A DNA stretch of 64,000 nt from Platynereis dumerilii (GCA_026936325.1 JAPTHN010000030.1:248001-312000); one strand, 5' to 3'. Shown: positions 1-13,809, counted from the first letter of the stretch. Notes: generated from the sequence alone by a model not told the origin. Translations and numbers: made by a program.

Positions 1-1618
1 TCATTACCATCACCCATGCCCATCCAAACTAAGTCAGTGCATAATTACAGGACATAAAACCTTATCATCCACCTACATAGCTCTACATTGACGAGTAGAA
101 GACCATCATGCGCCCAAAAGAGTAACATTGTGACAGGTAAGCGAAATATTAGATGGATTGATGGTTGCAGGTTTAGTCCTTTATTTATGTCATTTGCAGG
201 CTGATTAGGATAGATATATATATCAGATCAATACATAGATATGGCAAATGCATCCCTCCAAGCCCAGTTCTAGGCAGTTCTGCAGTTCTGCGTTCTCATG
301 AGGGTTGATTGATGAGATGGGAGAGAGAGAAGGAGTCCCTCAATATGTCACACATTGGCCCCATGTGAGGGATCATTATTTGCCCAGCACAGACACTGAA
401 CCAAGGGGCCATTAATTTTGACGTCTCATCTGAACAACATCCAGCTGGGATTTTGCTCATGAAAGCCTCTGAAAATTTTGGGTTTCTCACACTGGGTTCG
501 TACCATGCAGGCAAATACCTTCAACAGGGTAGGCGGTACACTCAGATAAATCATGAAGAAAGTTACATAATTGTATAATTTCATTTCTATATATTGGCGA
601 ATTAAATCTGTCTGAGTGCTGAGTCTGATTGCTGAGTCTGAGCATCATGCAACTTTATATCTAAAGGCGTTCTTATCTCTCAATATCACAAATCTACCAC
701 CTACAAGGCTGAACTGTATTTATCCTGCACTTGCAGTGAATGATAAAAGAGGAATCGATTTATCAATTGATTTGGCGATCTGATTGATTTGTCATTGCTG
801 TGGGTGATTTTTCAAGCTTTTGCAGTCCCAACTCCCACTGAGACTGAACGCTGCTCGGTGAGTGATGGTCCATGTCAGTTGGCTATTTCATCGATTTTGG
901 TTTTTATTTAAGTGAGGCAAACAACAGGTTATTGTGGCTGCAGGTTGGACTGGTGATATCAGCATTTGGTTTTGGAGAGATAGGTGAACTGTGGTTCGGA
1001 TTGGTGGAGTGGTTTTTGGTTTGCGAAATTGGTTGTTACATGTAAGAGTGCATCACGTTCAAATTGATCAAAGTTAGGGGTGACCATTAGATGGTAGGGG
1101 TGTGCTTGGAGTCTTCCTCAACAGGAAAATTATTTATTTTATGGTAACGGCAACAATAATTATTTATTTTTGGCATGTGGCATCCTGAGATATTCTTTAC
1201 TAACTCGAACGCTATTGGATTGTGTATTTAAGCAAAATATAAGTGCACTAGTAAGTTTCCCGTAGATTTGAGGGAACAAAATGGACCAGAATGAAATCGA
1301 TAGATAGGCATAAATAGACAGACAGAGAAACAAATAATTACTGCGATAAATAGTTGGGCAGTTGACTTTGCAATTCTTTTTTATTTATTGTACTTTGGAG
1401 CTCCCTGTCCAGGTGTCCCTAAGCTCTTTATGGTTCCCCCTTTTGCAATGGCCATTTTAAATTTGAATAGCAATAAGCCCGTGCCACCTGCAGAATTAGT
1501 TGGTAAGAAATAATCTGATGCTGAAAGGAATGATGTAACTGGTAGTAAACTTGAAGGGGCTGCCCTCTTGTGCATTGTATATGAATTAGCTTAAACTTTT
1601 TATAATTAACTAGCAGTG
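1..1618. other. No recognisable gene
   Basis: I see no domain, no convincing exon and no RNA gene here. Short open frames on both strands look random. The composition is ordinary AT-rich intergenic or intronic sequence. Confidence 0.5.
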
Positions 1619-1638
1619 TACCCGTCTAAAGACGGGTA
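1619..1638. repeat. Perfect 9 bp-arm palindrome
   Basis: TACCCGTCT and AGACGGGTA are separated by AA, giving a 9 bp perfect stem. Upstream lies CTAGCAGTG. Such a short hairpin is typical of a transposon terminus, but I cannot identify the family from one end. Confidence 0.4.
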
Positions 1639-2328
1639 GAGATTGCATTGACATTTTATTGTTCATTTACCCGATGAGGGGGTTGTGTGAATATGACATT
1701 GTCAAGATTATCTCTGTAATAATACTTGTTTACAGTGAATTGAAATAATTGCTACTTCTGAACGCCCTCCCCTTTTGTGTGGACGCGAAGCGACGTATGT
1801 TGGACAGCAATTTCAATTGTGCTTTGACTGCTCTGCCTCATTGGGAATTAGTCCTTGTGTTCCAATTAAGCCATGTAGTATATAAATGCATGATGCAAAA
1901 GGCCAAACAACCATCCAATTTATCTCCATTGCTTTTCTTTGGGGCCTTGGAAGTAATTATATCTTCTCCTTCGCCATAGTGTTGTCTTTTTTGACCCATC
2001 CTGCAATTGTTTTGTGTATTCTTCCTAATGTTCAAAACTTCTACTATCTTTTGTAGCCGTCTGTCTAGAAATAAGAAACTGTTGATATACCTATATGGAA
2101 TGTGAACTTGCAAATTTTGAGATTGACTCTTTCATCCCTTTGCTATGCACAGGGTAAGTCTTCAATTTAGTTACAAAAGTTAATGTTTCCTAGAAATTGT
2201 ACTCACTGTATGACTAAACATAATAATAATATAGAGATCTATCTATGGTAACAATGTGTCTATGTAATATATGTATGTATGTAGTATCCATGCATCTATC
2301 TCTATCCTCTATTTTCCTATCTGTGATC

Positions 2329-2580
2329 TGTTCCTATCTGCCTTCTTTACATCATGCCTCCTCCCTTTCTACTTTCCTTTTCCCCTTCTTTCATCCATTC
2401 CTTCATTAAATTTTCTTCATGCCCTCCTTCAAGTATTCATTCCTTCCTTTCTTAATTCCTTCATTCCTTCCCTCATGCATTCCTCCCTTCCTTATTTCAT
2501 TCCTTATTCCCTTGCATGATTGCTTCCTTAATTCCTACACTAATTCCTTTTAATTGCTTCATTCATTCTTTGTTTCCTTC
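2329..2580. repeat. Pyrimidine-rich degenerate CATTCCTT low-complexity tract
   Basis: About 250 bp of almost pure C/T with ATT spacers, built from degenerate CATTCCTT-like units. The 82-residue open frame through it is a composition artefact. Confidence 0.75.
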
Positions 2581-4442
2581 TATATAGGCCTAGTATTGTA
2601 ATGCTTGTAAAAATGTGAACACTCGCTCTGACTGGCTGCTGCTCTTGCACCTGCTTTGATTTGACTGCAGCAGAACAGTCATATTTCTTAGAAAACTTGA
2701 CATTTTAGTAAATATTCGGAAGTTTTTATAAATTTGAAGTGATGCAAACACAGTTCAGACATAGCAGGACACTGTAGTAGAATATTGTGACAATCATGTA
2801 AGCCATAACTGAGAACACCCGTGACAAAGGAATATGGGGAGGTGAATTTTATATATGTATATAGATTGGAGCATTTAGAGAAGTCTGATAGGCCCCAAAA
2901 GGGGAGGCCCAAGTCTTGAGTGGCAAGGGAAGGTGTAGGGAAAATTATAAGGTGAGACATGGAGTATAACTAGAGATAATTCCGCAATCTTATTTTAATT
3001 GTGAGATGTCCAATTGCCAAATGATAATTGCCCGTAAGGGGTTTCTTCCCACAGAAACAGTTTGACTGCACCATATGACATTGAGCTAAATAGACTGTTT
3101 TCAATTTCATAGCTTCCCCAAAGCTGAACGTCTGACACTACGTCAGTACCTAGCAACTTTCAATGTCACTATCAGGAACTAACTAAACTCAGTTCCTAAC
3201 AAACCTTCCTGTCTACCAAGGTAAATTATTGTCCTGGAGTATCGATTGACTGGCCAGACTTCTAAAATAATTAACCCGAGGTTACTAGAAAAGTGGTCGG
3301 TTTAGAAGAGAAATCAATTTTATCAAACTATCATTCCAACACAGCCTTTTTCATCATCATTTTCATGTTGATTTAAATATTTTTATACCACTCGAAAATG
3401 TTTGCGATTTTGAGCATCATGCACCTTTTTGAAACGATGCAAGTATTGTATAGTAGTTATATATATATATGTTTTTACGACTCAACCCTATTGACCTATC
3501 AATTTATCTATCTATCAAGCTATTCATCTATCGATCTATCTTTTTGTCTTTTCATATCTCTCTTTCCTGCTTCCTTCCTCTCAACAATGTCCACTGTCTA
3601 TACCGTTCTATCAGCCATCCTACCTACTACTTCTGAAGTTACTTACTTTATTGATCACATTTTGCCCCTTAAACATAACCAACAGTGCAGCATGCCCTCA
3701 GATCAATAGTCAGGTCAAATGAAGGACGCATTTTTACCTGATACAAAACACTGTAGCCAGCAGGTCCCAGGAAATCAATTCATGGTAGCTAAAATAGCTA
3801 GTGTCACCAATCTTTTAGTTTCTTCAAAGATACTTTTATTGCCTTTTCATAGCATTTTTTCATCAATAAGGCTATCTGTTCATGACTTGTGGCATTGGCC
3901 ACTGCCAAGATCATTTTTGTAATAAGATATAGATAACGATTTCTGATATAGGAATTGCAGTCAGATAATATCTTTAATTCTTTATCAGTAGTTACTACTA
4001 TTCATTTGGTGGATTTGACGTATTTTCCCTAATGTTTTCACATTTGAATTAGGGAGCTTGAGGTATGACAGGTGTTAAAGGCTCAGCAAGAAAAAACTAA
4101 CAATCTAAAAAAAGTACACTTTTGATTAAAAAAAATATTTACAGTACATGTATCTACCTGAGAAATTGGCAACTTCGACAATTAAGAAGGGGGGAAATAT
4201 GATCAGAGAGACATTGGGGAATGGATGCACGATTGGGGGATCACCACTGGTAAAATGTGGATGGCGTCAAATTTGCAGAACCGGGTGCATCTGAAATTGC
4301 CTTTAACAATTGTCATTGTTTAATTGAAGAAAGAATTAGGTAAGCTTTTTGAGGGTTGCAACAATCCCAAAATGTGCAGTGATCAATCTGAAATGTGCAG
4401 TGATCTATCTGAATTTGTGCAGTTATCAAATTCACCCTTTTT
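2581..4442. other. No recognisable gene; short CTAT-rich tract near 3497-3545
   Basis: Nothing protein-like is supported. A TATCTATC-type simple repeat lies around 3497-3545. The open frames here are rich in S, L, Y and I and look like translated AT-rich noise. Confidence 0.5.
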
Positions 4443-5400
4443 GTGCTAAGTTATGGTGAACTAGTTGTGGAATCCCACTTTTTCACTGGATGTGTAGCAT
4501 ATGCTGACGATATAGTTTTACTTGCGCCATCTGTCACTGCGTTAAAGGTTATGATTGACAAAGTAGAGAAGTTTGCGAAAATATATGATATAACTTTCAA
4601 TGGTAAAAAGAGCAAAATTTTGCATTGTACAAAAGAAAATAGTAGTCACATACTTAATGTTACAGTTAATAATGATAAGGTCGAACAAGTGTCCAGTGTT
4701 AACTATTTAGGTCATAGTATTTGTACAGATAGAAACGATGCTTTGGTAGAAAATATTGTAAAGGATTTTAACAGTAAAGTAAATAATGTAATTGCCAGTT
4801 TTTCTGGTATTAGCTCTGTAATCAAACATAGTCTCTATGAAAAATATTGTACTTCCCTCTATGGGTCTAACTTTATCGATTTTTCTAATGGCGCTGCTAT
4901 AAATAATTTGTGTAAACAATGGAGGAAAGCAATGCGTAGAATAATGAATTTACCACCAACAACTCATTCGAGGTATATTCCTCATATTGTAAGAACTCCA
5001 CCAATTAATATACATTTAATGCAGCGATTTATTAAGTTTTTCTATTCTGGTGTTTATAGTAAAAATAATGTTGTTAACCATATATATAAAAATTCAATAC
5101 TCTCAAATTCTAGACTGGGTCGTAATATTAGACATATATTAATAAACTATTGTTGTGTAACGCCTACAATTAATTGTAATAGTACAGATTTGTGTAAAAA
5201 GGTGTACAGACAGTGGATGAATAGTTGTCCGGATGAGGATCTCAGAATTAGTTATCAGATTTCTGAACTAATTCAAGAGCGTGATAGCATTGTGCCAAGC
5301 AGCCTAGATTTACATGAGGTAAACATATGAAAAAATATTACTATCAAGCATGTAAATTGTAACTGGTCTAAATAAAAATATTTCTCTCTCTCTCTCTCTC
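4443..5400 (+). mobile_element. 5'-truncated LINE: end of reverse transcriptase plus C-terminal region
   Basis: The open frame 4443-5330 encodes the end of a non-LTR reverse transcriptase. The catalytic box AYADDIVLLAPS lies about 20 residues in, followed by thumb-like sequence (VNYLGHSI) and a C-terminal region with WRKAMRRIMNLP, RYIPHI and QRFIKFFY, as in many invertebrate LINE tails. Everything 5' of the YADD motif is missing, so this is a classic truncated insertion; the junction lies around 4440-4490. The frame is open to a natural stop with no internal stop, so the copy is fairly young. A short 3' UTR with an AATAAA-like signal ends in an 18 bp (TC)n tract at 5383-5400, probably the element's 3' tail. 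The clade is not resolved. Confidence 0.85.
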
Positions 5401-6369
5401 ATAGAATTTTTATGTGTTTCCTGATTGATCTGTTTTTAACTGTTTTTACCCTTTTAAATTTTTTGTTATACTTGTTTTTTGAATCTATGTATCGTCTTAT
5501 ACATGAATAAAATGTTATAATAATACTTTTATTTCAAACAATCATATACTTTTGTCTGTCTGATGATGGTCAGTTGGTCATCTTTTTGCACACAATGCCA
5601 GCCCTTAACAACACTGATTGGTTATCCATGTTAATGGCAAAAGTTCACGCAAGACGATACGCGCAGTGATCAAATTTTCTTATTTTATACCCTGGCCCGG
5701 CAGTCTTGAAACAATTGAATTCTTTTGGGGTATTTCTTAACATGGTGTTGTTTGATTCTGAAGCGATTATTTTGCCACGTCATGTACTCAAAATAAATAA
5801 TCACGGTTGCCTTTACCACAAAATAAATAACTTCCTGGAGAAAAACTATTATCCCCCTGAAAATATAATGGTCGCCCCTTTTGACACTATACTTTTAAAC
5901 CGTTATTTTTTTTGCCTCAGCCTATAACTTAATTTAGCAATGTACTCTTTACTGTCCAGGAAAGGCAGATACTTTTACTCCAAGCCTTCCAAGGACATTC
6001 AAACCATGCCATTAAATTCGTCAATAATTGATGGACCAAGGATCTGATATATATTATTGGCTACCTGTGACGTCTGTTCACTATTCGGACAATAAAATAA
6101 TCGATATTATTCCTCCATAGAATGTGGTATGTATACAGCACAGTACTTAGGTTTATAAATAATTAATAAGCTTACACAAGTTCATTGTGTTGTTTATCAA
6201 AGCATATGACCAGAGGGTGATTCATAAGGGTATGTTTTGAAACTTGAAAGTATGAGATAGAGATTATTTCACAGTTAAATCAAGGTATAGGCCTGCAATT
6301 GGGAGTTGACCATTTTTTATAATTTTATGTAAACTATGTTACTCCAAAGACATTAGAAGTTCACCTGGA
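5401..6369. other. No recognisable gene
   Basis: AT-rich sequence without a supported exon, RNA gene or repeat structure. Confidence 0.45.
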
Positions 6370-6441
6370 GAAAAAGAAGAGGATGAATAAGTAAAAGAAG
6401 AAGAACAAGAAAAAGAAGAAGAAGCAGCAGAAAGAAGAAGA
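6370..6441. repeat. GAA/AGA-rich microsatellite
   Basis: About 70 bp of nearly pure purine, mostly GAA units with a few GCA interruptions. Confidence 0.75.
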
Positions 6442-9400
6442 TATGCTCTGCACTGGAGAATTGTATCAGTATAGGCTATGCATATTTGAATCTGCTGATG
6501 CTAAGTCCTAGAAACATACCAAGATAGTCCAAGATCTCAAGTAATGTGTAAGAGATATACTGATTATTGAGTCCACATTTCAAACCCTCATCTTCTTCTT
6601 CCAAAATATCTTACAATCAGTGCAAATAACAATGAAATAAATTGACCCTGGATTGCCTTGGCTTACCTCTCTGATAAATTTACTGCCTGGAATGAAAATT
6701 TTTTATGCGAAAAAAGTGGACTGTTGCGCTGTGAAAATGGCTCTTGAAATCACCATACTGATGATATATGTCATGATCGTACCTGATACTTTCAATGTAA
6801 ATTTTATTTAAGAGAGCAAAGAGACTAATCCCTCTTATTGGTGACAGGCAAACAAAAGGATTATGTGTCTGATTCTTACTCTAGAAATCATTTTGACAAA
6901 TCAAATGACCTTCTCCTGGTCATGACTAATCAAACAGCCTCCATGTTTCCCATGTTGAATGTTGAGATTAGAGAAGACAACACTTCATCGGCTGTTATAA
7001 CTTTCAGATTGCAGCCAAAATCTGTGTGAAGCAACTCACAATTTTTGTATATCATGTTTACAGGCTGCAAATGAAAATTGTCACAGATGCGGCATTGAAA
7101 ATAATTATTATGACTTTTCTTTCAACCATTTGGAATTTGCTGGAAATGCAAGGATATTTCTACCCCTTTTGAGTAGGACTATCTTTTTTCTTTTACAGGC
7201 GATTGCATAATTTTAAGACACTTACTCACTGAGCTTGAATGTGCTTTTTCTTGGACATGGGAAAAACAATGTCATAAGTCTTTTTATGTCGCTTTTCCCT
7301 ATAGAATAAAGGAAAATTTGTAATGCTAAAATTGTGTTATAGATACTTGAAAATAAAAAAGGTTTTCTCACTGTGCCCCTCTCTCTCCTATACACTTAAA
7401 CAATGCTTGTAACTCAATAAAAGTAACAAAAAAAATTAATTAGATTTTTGTAAAATTAGGTATATATTTTGACCAAAAAAGAAGGAGATTTTGTCAGACA
7501 TAGACTTTGGAAAATTAGATTAAGAAAACATACATTTTGACTGGCCCCCACTTCAAAGTAAACAAATGTTATAATGTCAAAGATCTTCATGTCATGATTA
7601 TAGACCCATGAGGAAATACAATATTAATATTCCAATATATTTTGGACCCCTGCCTATTCACGATTTCCACTTTACACGACTCTTTATATAATCTAATTGA
7701 TAATCTTGTTATATATAGCACCTCAAAGTCCAGATTATGGGATTGTAAGACTCAGCAAATTTCTGGCTTAAATGGTTTGTATTGAATTAGAAATTGATAT
7801 AGTTGGGCCAAAATGATTGTTTTTTAAATATTGACCAGGAACATAATTGTTAATTATTCAGTCAGGAAAATAAAGCTATTTAGGGGATAAGAACAAAAAA
7901 CACAAGTTTGCTCCAAGAGTGTATTTGGGTTCAAATTTTATAGATGTATACAGCTCTCCTTTGAAAATTCTTCAAATTCATAAAGCAATTACAATAAAGC
8001 TAGAAATTTTAAATATTTCAAAATATGATACTTAATTCTTTTAATTTACCAGTACAAGTTAACTTAAAATTACCCTTTCTATTCAATATTTTGCTCAATT
8101 CCTAACCGAAAAATAGCTTTAGTATTATTTTTCGTGGTTCATCATGCTAATTGTTCGAAAGAGATTAATATTCAACTGTTATTTCAAATAAAAGAGCTTT
8201 CCACAGAAAGCCAATTTAGTCTCCGTTAAAAGAAGAAAATTTCAAAACAAGAACCCTTGGGTTCACAAACCGGTGAATCAAAAGTTAGTAAAGCTCCCTT
8301 TTCGCATAATTATCAGTGATTCCGAAACTCAACTATACTAAACTAATTTGACATGAAGCATATTAAATATATACAAGCATTCCACAAATCTAAGTAATAT
8401 GTCAAAGGTGAAGAAAACAAGCTTGCTACAAACTAGTGATCATCAAACTAGTGATGTCAGCTTGTTAATCAATGTCTATTGTCATAGTTGATCTATATGT
8501 TAATCTATATGTACAAGACCATAAAATGGTGATTAGTTCAACAATAAAGTGATAACCCATTAGACTCGGATTAGTGTGTTAATGATCAAGCAATTAGGGT
8601 ATTGTCATCAATTCAGATGACCTTGACCTTAAAAGTAGGTCACTTTCATAATATTTGGCCTATTTAAAATGAGGTCAAGGTCATGTTAACATTTCACCTA
8701 CCCGATATTTTTGGAGCACCTGTGATAATGCAATGAAATAACAATTTAATACAGAGTTCTTAAAAAATGTACAGAGAAAATACCAAGCTTTTTTATTGGG
8801 CCACCTTATTCGATCTATTAGTTGCTATGATATGGCTACAATTCACTTAGTACTATAATTACTAGCTTCGTATGATATTTCTTCGCGACATTTGTCCAGG
8901 TATGGATACCATATTTTGTGATAAATGAATAAATTATGACTTTAACAAAATTAAGAATATGCTTGCGACACCCGACGCATCTTAGCAATTTGAGAACACT
9001 CAGAACAGATTTTATTAAATTAGTTAAATCTATTGGCGATTATGCCATAGTTGATACAGCTGCTATCACACATGAATATTCTAATCAAGTTTCCATTTAT
9101 CTCTGCAGAACGATAATTACATTTTTTCATGTTTTTAAAATTCTGTTGATATCATTTCTTTATACAAAATGTTCAATACGTTTTTGGATGTGAAATGTTG
9201 CGAAACAACTGTACCGGAGAATTGATGGTTCTAATTTATATAACAAGAGGGCTTAAATGATATAGCAAATATAGCTATGTAACAAATATTGAATAATTTA
9301 TCAAGTAATTAGTGGTTGCATGTTTTTCTATCAAGAACATTCTGAATCTTTGCATAATTTATTAGGGATCATTGCCCTGCTTTGTACAAAAGATCAATTA

Positions 9401-9743
9401 TTCTGTATGTATAAAACTTATGCTATAGCACTTCTGAAATTTTGTATTGACCAGTGCGCTTTGCGGCCATAAAAAGTTCAGCCATATCTTCCCCGTACTT
9501 TCCAAGATCTCTGACCTATTTCACTTTGAGCTTCAAAGTTTGGCGCACACGAACTTATGTCTTTAAATTGCGATTCGGATTGGAAACTTACATACGATTA
9601 CACAATACGAATTCCATTAAAAGAATATTTCTCACTCTCTCATATTTAAGATACACTTTTCAGTAACAAGAAAGAAAAAAAATTATTGGATTCGAAAATA
9701 AATTTATAACTGCATAGTGTCGAAATGAACACGCTTTATTCAA
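6442..9743. other. No recognisable gene; possible intron of the DCX gene
   Basis: Long AT-rich stretch with no supported coding exon. It lies downstream (minus strand) of the DCX exon at 9911-10304, so part may be intron of that gene. I looked for a second DCX domain on the minus strand and did not find one. Confidence 0.4.
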
Positions 9744-9910
9744 CTAGTTGGTAATCAACTGTTTTGAAAAACAAAATATGAAAGTTTTATAGTTCACAAT
9801 AAGAAATCTCAGGTTGGAACTGTTTGTAAGAGAACTTGAAAAGCAGGAAATAATTAATAGTATTGTAAATGCATAGTCATGTATAAGAGAATGATTAATG
9901 GATATCTTAC

Positions 9911-10304
9911 CAATTGGGGCCCACGGCTCTCGACCCTTGGCGCCATATTTGAGAAAGTTGAATTTCTCGAAGCCGCCACAAACGTAATGCTGGCCATCTT
10001 GAAACTCTTCGATGTTGCTAATCTTCCTTCCTCCCACAGGAGTGTAAATATTTCTCACTCCGTACGGCAAGTGGCCATGAGAGTGGAGCTTCTGAGTCAA
10101 GTCGTTAAGAAGGTCATTAAAAGTAATGTACCTGTGCGGTGTAATGTGGACCTGTTTTCCTTGGAAAAATTTATCGCCGTTACAAAAGAACTTTACCCTC
10201 CGTGGGTGGCGTAGGTCCCTGTATCGGTTGTCTCCGTTGTCACGGTGACTTTGGGTCACCCCTCCGCTGAATCCGATTGGTCTTCTGGCCATTGTTAATG
10301 CCAT
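9911..10304 (-). CDS. First coding exon of a doublecortin-domain protein (DCDC2/DCX-like)
   Basis: On the minus strand, an ATG at 10304 opens about 130 residues. After a 35-residue basic N-terminus comes a doublecortin domain (about residues 36-122): RRVKFFCNGDKFFQGKQV, then ITFNDLLNDLTQKL, GVRNIYTPVGGRKI and the closing GQHYVCGGFEKFNFLKYG. DCX domains are ubiquitin-like folds that bind microtubules. GxVRNIYTP and the closing YVxGGxExFxxLxY pattern recall DCDC2 more than DCX/DCLK, from memory. The exon ends at 9911 with donor GTAAGA, after ...PWAPIG; beyond it the frame is intron. A second ATG four codons in is an alternative start. Downstream exons, at lower coordinates, were not found. The CRE palindrome at 10314-10321 lies ten bases upstream of the start. 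Confidence 0.85.
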
Positions 10305-10313
10305 AGTTTAGTG

Positions 10314-10321
10314 TGACGTCA
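10314..10321. promoter_or_regulatory. CRE-type palindrome upstream of the DCX start codon
   Basis: A perfect TGACGTCA lies ten bases 5' of the DCX exon ATG. It matches the CREB/ATF consensus. The same or nearly the same octamer occurs inside MITEs elsewhere in the window, so position is the only argument for function. Confidence 0.35.
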
Positions 10322-12078
10322 TCAAATTCTGTGTTGACATCATTTTGACTTCCATTATGGTATATTTGTAATATTTGTAAGATCCCATACGGAATCTTTG
10401 TGTTACGTTTGTATCAATAATGCTGTTATCAAGTATTTGTGTTGAATGTTTTAATTAATGTCAGTGTGTAACGCATTGCCTTTCAACATAGCCGATATAT
10501 TTCGCTTGCATTACAGCTTGTCCGCTTAAAATTTTATCCAGGTTCCTCGCAGAAGAAATCTGAAATTATAGAAAAAACAAAACTAAGTTGTAAATCATGC
10601 AGTTAACATTTTCAAAATATTGGAACTCTGTCCATGTTTTGCAGATTGTCTTTTTCTCAAAAAATTACTCTGAAATTAGGCATATGTGGTTGCAGTACAA
10701 CATAAGTGAATAGCAACTCAGTTGCTCAGTATTCAATAGTACACTTCTAGTGTGACAAATGTTGATCTTTCTTCATGTCATTGGAATACAAGTAATTTAA
10801 ATGTCAAAGATCTTTGTAAAATAATCTTCATATGTTGCCAAAATACAAGCTCTTGTGTGTATACTAATATGTATATGACACATTAACAATAACAGCAAAT
10901 TTTATTATGCATGTTATTGCCTCTAGTGTAATTCTGAAGATATATATATTAATCCTTAACTTGCACCAACCCCCTCATTCACGTTATACTTCAGTAGGAG
11001 GCCTGTAAATTATTTATAAGAAGAAGAAGAATAAAAATAAATATTTCTCTTATACTATCTTTCGTGTCAAACCCTATATTATTTTGCTGAAAACTCAAGG
11101 TGTGCAATGTATTTTAAAATTCGTTCAAAAGTCATTTCAATGTTGTGGTGAAAGAATTATTCATGCCAATAGGGTATGTATATCTATTTTTTTTAAGTTA
11201 CTTGAAGCACAAAAAGACATGTATCTATTATGCATAGAAATATGATATCATACATACTGTGGAATAGGAAATATCCATATCAAATCATTGCACTATATAT
11301 ATAGTGCCACTAATCTTTGCAATTACATATACCTGCATTGCTTTAGCATTGTGCTGTGCCGTGGCATTGATCCTTTGAAGCTCTGTAGACTGCATATTGT
11401 ATTGATTGGAATACCTGCATTCTTGTGTGTAGGAGCAAACGGCATGAGTCTAAAACCTATCAAAACTGCTCTAATTTTATCACAATTTGACTGAATGTTG
11501 TAGGAAATACAAAAATATACAAACCTCCTTCTATCATATTCATTTTGAAGTTAATCCCTTTGCCAAAAAATGAGAAACAGAAGTAACCTGTATCTGGCAA
11601 CTGGTGGCTCCAGTTCCGCCATGATGTCAACATTGGCGCGTTCTCCTGGTGATGGCACTGCAGGGGCCCAGGTGGGTTTTCGCTTAATCAATTCTTGGGG
11701 ATTACCTGGCTATGAAAGTGGTTTAAGGAACTGGAGTCATGAAATGACTACTTAGCAGTATTGGACCAATAATTAAAACTGGTATCCTCCTATCCTATAA
11801 GTCTGTTGTTTACCCAGATTTTGTTGTTGTATGCAAATTACCATTCTTGATGGATCTTGCCATGCTATACATCAATCTTCGTCTTCTCAAAATCTCTTGA
11901 GATATTTTCTTTACAGACCTATCTGTTACCTCTAACACCCTTTTTACACATGACATTCACGCCTCCACCTTTCTATTCACGTTCAGTAATAATAATAATG
12001 GTAGCCATGGTTTTCCCTCGGCTCTGAAAAGGGAGGGATGACAATTACAATTCAATTCTACAAATTTTAACGGGACAA
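10322..12078. other. No recognisable gene; probable 5' flank of the DCX gene
   Basis: AT-rich sequence upstream of the DCX exon. No domain, RNA gene or clear element border was found. Confidence 0.4.
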
Positions 12079-12086
12079 GCTTCCCT

Positions 12087-12291
12087 CAGTGGCGTAACTG
12101 GGGAGTCTCGAGCAGGGGGGCACCTGGGGGGGGGCAGGAGATTCTCTGGGGGGGGGCACCCACTATACTAATTGTATATTTTAGCCAGAGTTGGAAAGTT
12201 CATATGGGGGGACACCTGGGGGGGCACAGGTCCAATATGGGGGGGGGCCTGCATGTGCTCCCCCCCGTGCCCCCCCATAGGGACGCCACTG
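12087..12291. mobile_element. hAT-type MITE, 205 bp
   Basis: Starts CAGTGGCGTAACTGGG and ends in the inverted match ATAGGGACGCCACTG. It is flanked by 8 bp target duplications GCTTCCCT (12079-12086) and GCATCCCT (12292-12299), 7 of 8 matching. CAGTGGCGTA ends and 8 bp duplications are hAT hallmarks. The interior is G- and C-homopolymer rich and encodes nothing. Confidence 0.8.
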
Positions 12292-12679
12292 GCATCCCTT
12301 CACATTCTTTCCGTGTTCCATCTGTTCGCCACTAACTTGCACGAAGGCCTGTTTCCCTGTCTCCTGGGAAATTCTAGTGCAAAATAAAAGTGATGCATGT
12401 TTAAGCGGCAACTATGATTTGTGTCGAAATAGATGTATAATATATAATTTCAAGCCCTGTTTTGACAAAATCAACCAATTTCTTTTACGTTGTGTGGTGC
12501 GGAGGTTTTAAAAATAACGTATAGAGAATCAAATATTTTATGACATCACAAGCACGAAGTGAATAAAAATCTTGCTTTACAATGACAGTAGACTTAATAT
12601 TTATTCACAATAGTTTTGTCCGGAACCTATAAAAGAAACAAAATATCAGACTATTAGTGTATTTGGTATTTCGCTCTCG

Positions 12680-13640
12680 AGTGTCGGGGAGAGCTGGGCA
12701 AAATGACACACTTTTTAAAATTTCAAATGCAGCAAAATGTCGGCAGAATAGAGAAAACCATTTTAGTCCCATATTGTAGATGATACAGTTTGGCACATTG
12801 TCCAGTAGTTAAGGATTCCTAACTATCACAGGTTTCAAATTACATTGTGTTACAGTAGCCGAAAAATGTGTGCTTACAGAAAAGCTGTTGGTGGCCATCA
12901 ATGACCTCACAAGCCCTATCAAACTCTTTGAAATAAGCTGTCAACTTGTCATTGAGCAACCTGTGACCACATTGATAGTCAGTTGGTCACTCATTTTACC
13001 AACTCATTTTGATATCATTGTAAGCAAAGGCTATAACTTCATAAATTGCTTATGACTCATAGAGAATAACATGGCATGGATAGGGTTATAACCTCCCAAG
13101 GAACATTTCAGTCCCATGCAGTAAGTACTCGTTTTTCGTCTACTGAAAGTCGCTCCTGGTCATTTGTCTCGCTGAGCCCCATGGGCAACTATTAGACTGG
13201 GCAACTATTTGGAGGGGCCCAGTGAGATTGGGAGTCTGCTACCACATAGAACCTCTAAGTCTGTTGAGTTGTTCTAGCAATGAATACTATGATAACTGTC
13301 AATGATGTAGTCGAGGCTGGAACATCCAAGGCCGAGACCGAGGCATAAGCCTCCGAGAACGAGACCAAGTCTGAGGCCATCAAAATATGGCCCCGAGGCC
13401 GGCCTAGAGGACAAGGCCAGTTCTGAGGCCTCCAACACCAGCCCAAAGACACCCGAGACCAAGGCAAACCCAAGGATTTGGCATCCGAGCCATCAAAATA
13501 TGGCGCCTCAATGACAAGGCCGGCCTCGAGACAATACTGACTGATATACTCCAATGAGAAAAGTTGGTTATATAAGTTTTTAGTTCCTTTTTTGCACAAC
13601 TTAGATTAATTAAATGTGGTACAACATATTTAACCTGCCG
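12680..13640. repeat. Dispersed repeat copy with GGGCAAAATGACACAC-like end and inserted GAGGCC block
   Basis: Segments here recur in the same order at 53195-53410 and 53877-54300: a GGGCACAGTGAGACAC-like start, a GTCTCGCTG motif, and an ATACTCCAATGAGAAAAG-like end. At about 13305-13535 this copy carries a GC-rich block absent from the 53 kb copy. Inside that block, CATCAAAATATGGC appears twice about 113 bp apart, among many GAGGCC/CCGAGAC words. The 114-residue minus-strand frame through it looks like repeat translation. Confidence 0.55.
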
Positions 13641-13809
13641 CACCTGTTACTGACTAATTACTTATTAATCAAAATTCTCTGATGCTTCCTTTTTCATATG
13701 AACCACCTAAATCTGTTCGTGAATGGCATTTATTTCTTATCAAATCAAGAATTATGAGTTGTACCTTGCATTCAAGGTTTTTCTTGTGTATTCTGTGATG
13801 ACTCATTGC

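Noticed and set aside
9879-10214. 111-codon plus-strand open frame
   Set aside because: It is the antisense shadow of the DCX exon.
13255-13643. Overlapping minus-strand frames rich in Gly, Leu and Pro
   Set aside because: They translate the GAGGCC repeat block; three frames stay open together because of the repeat.
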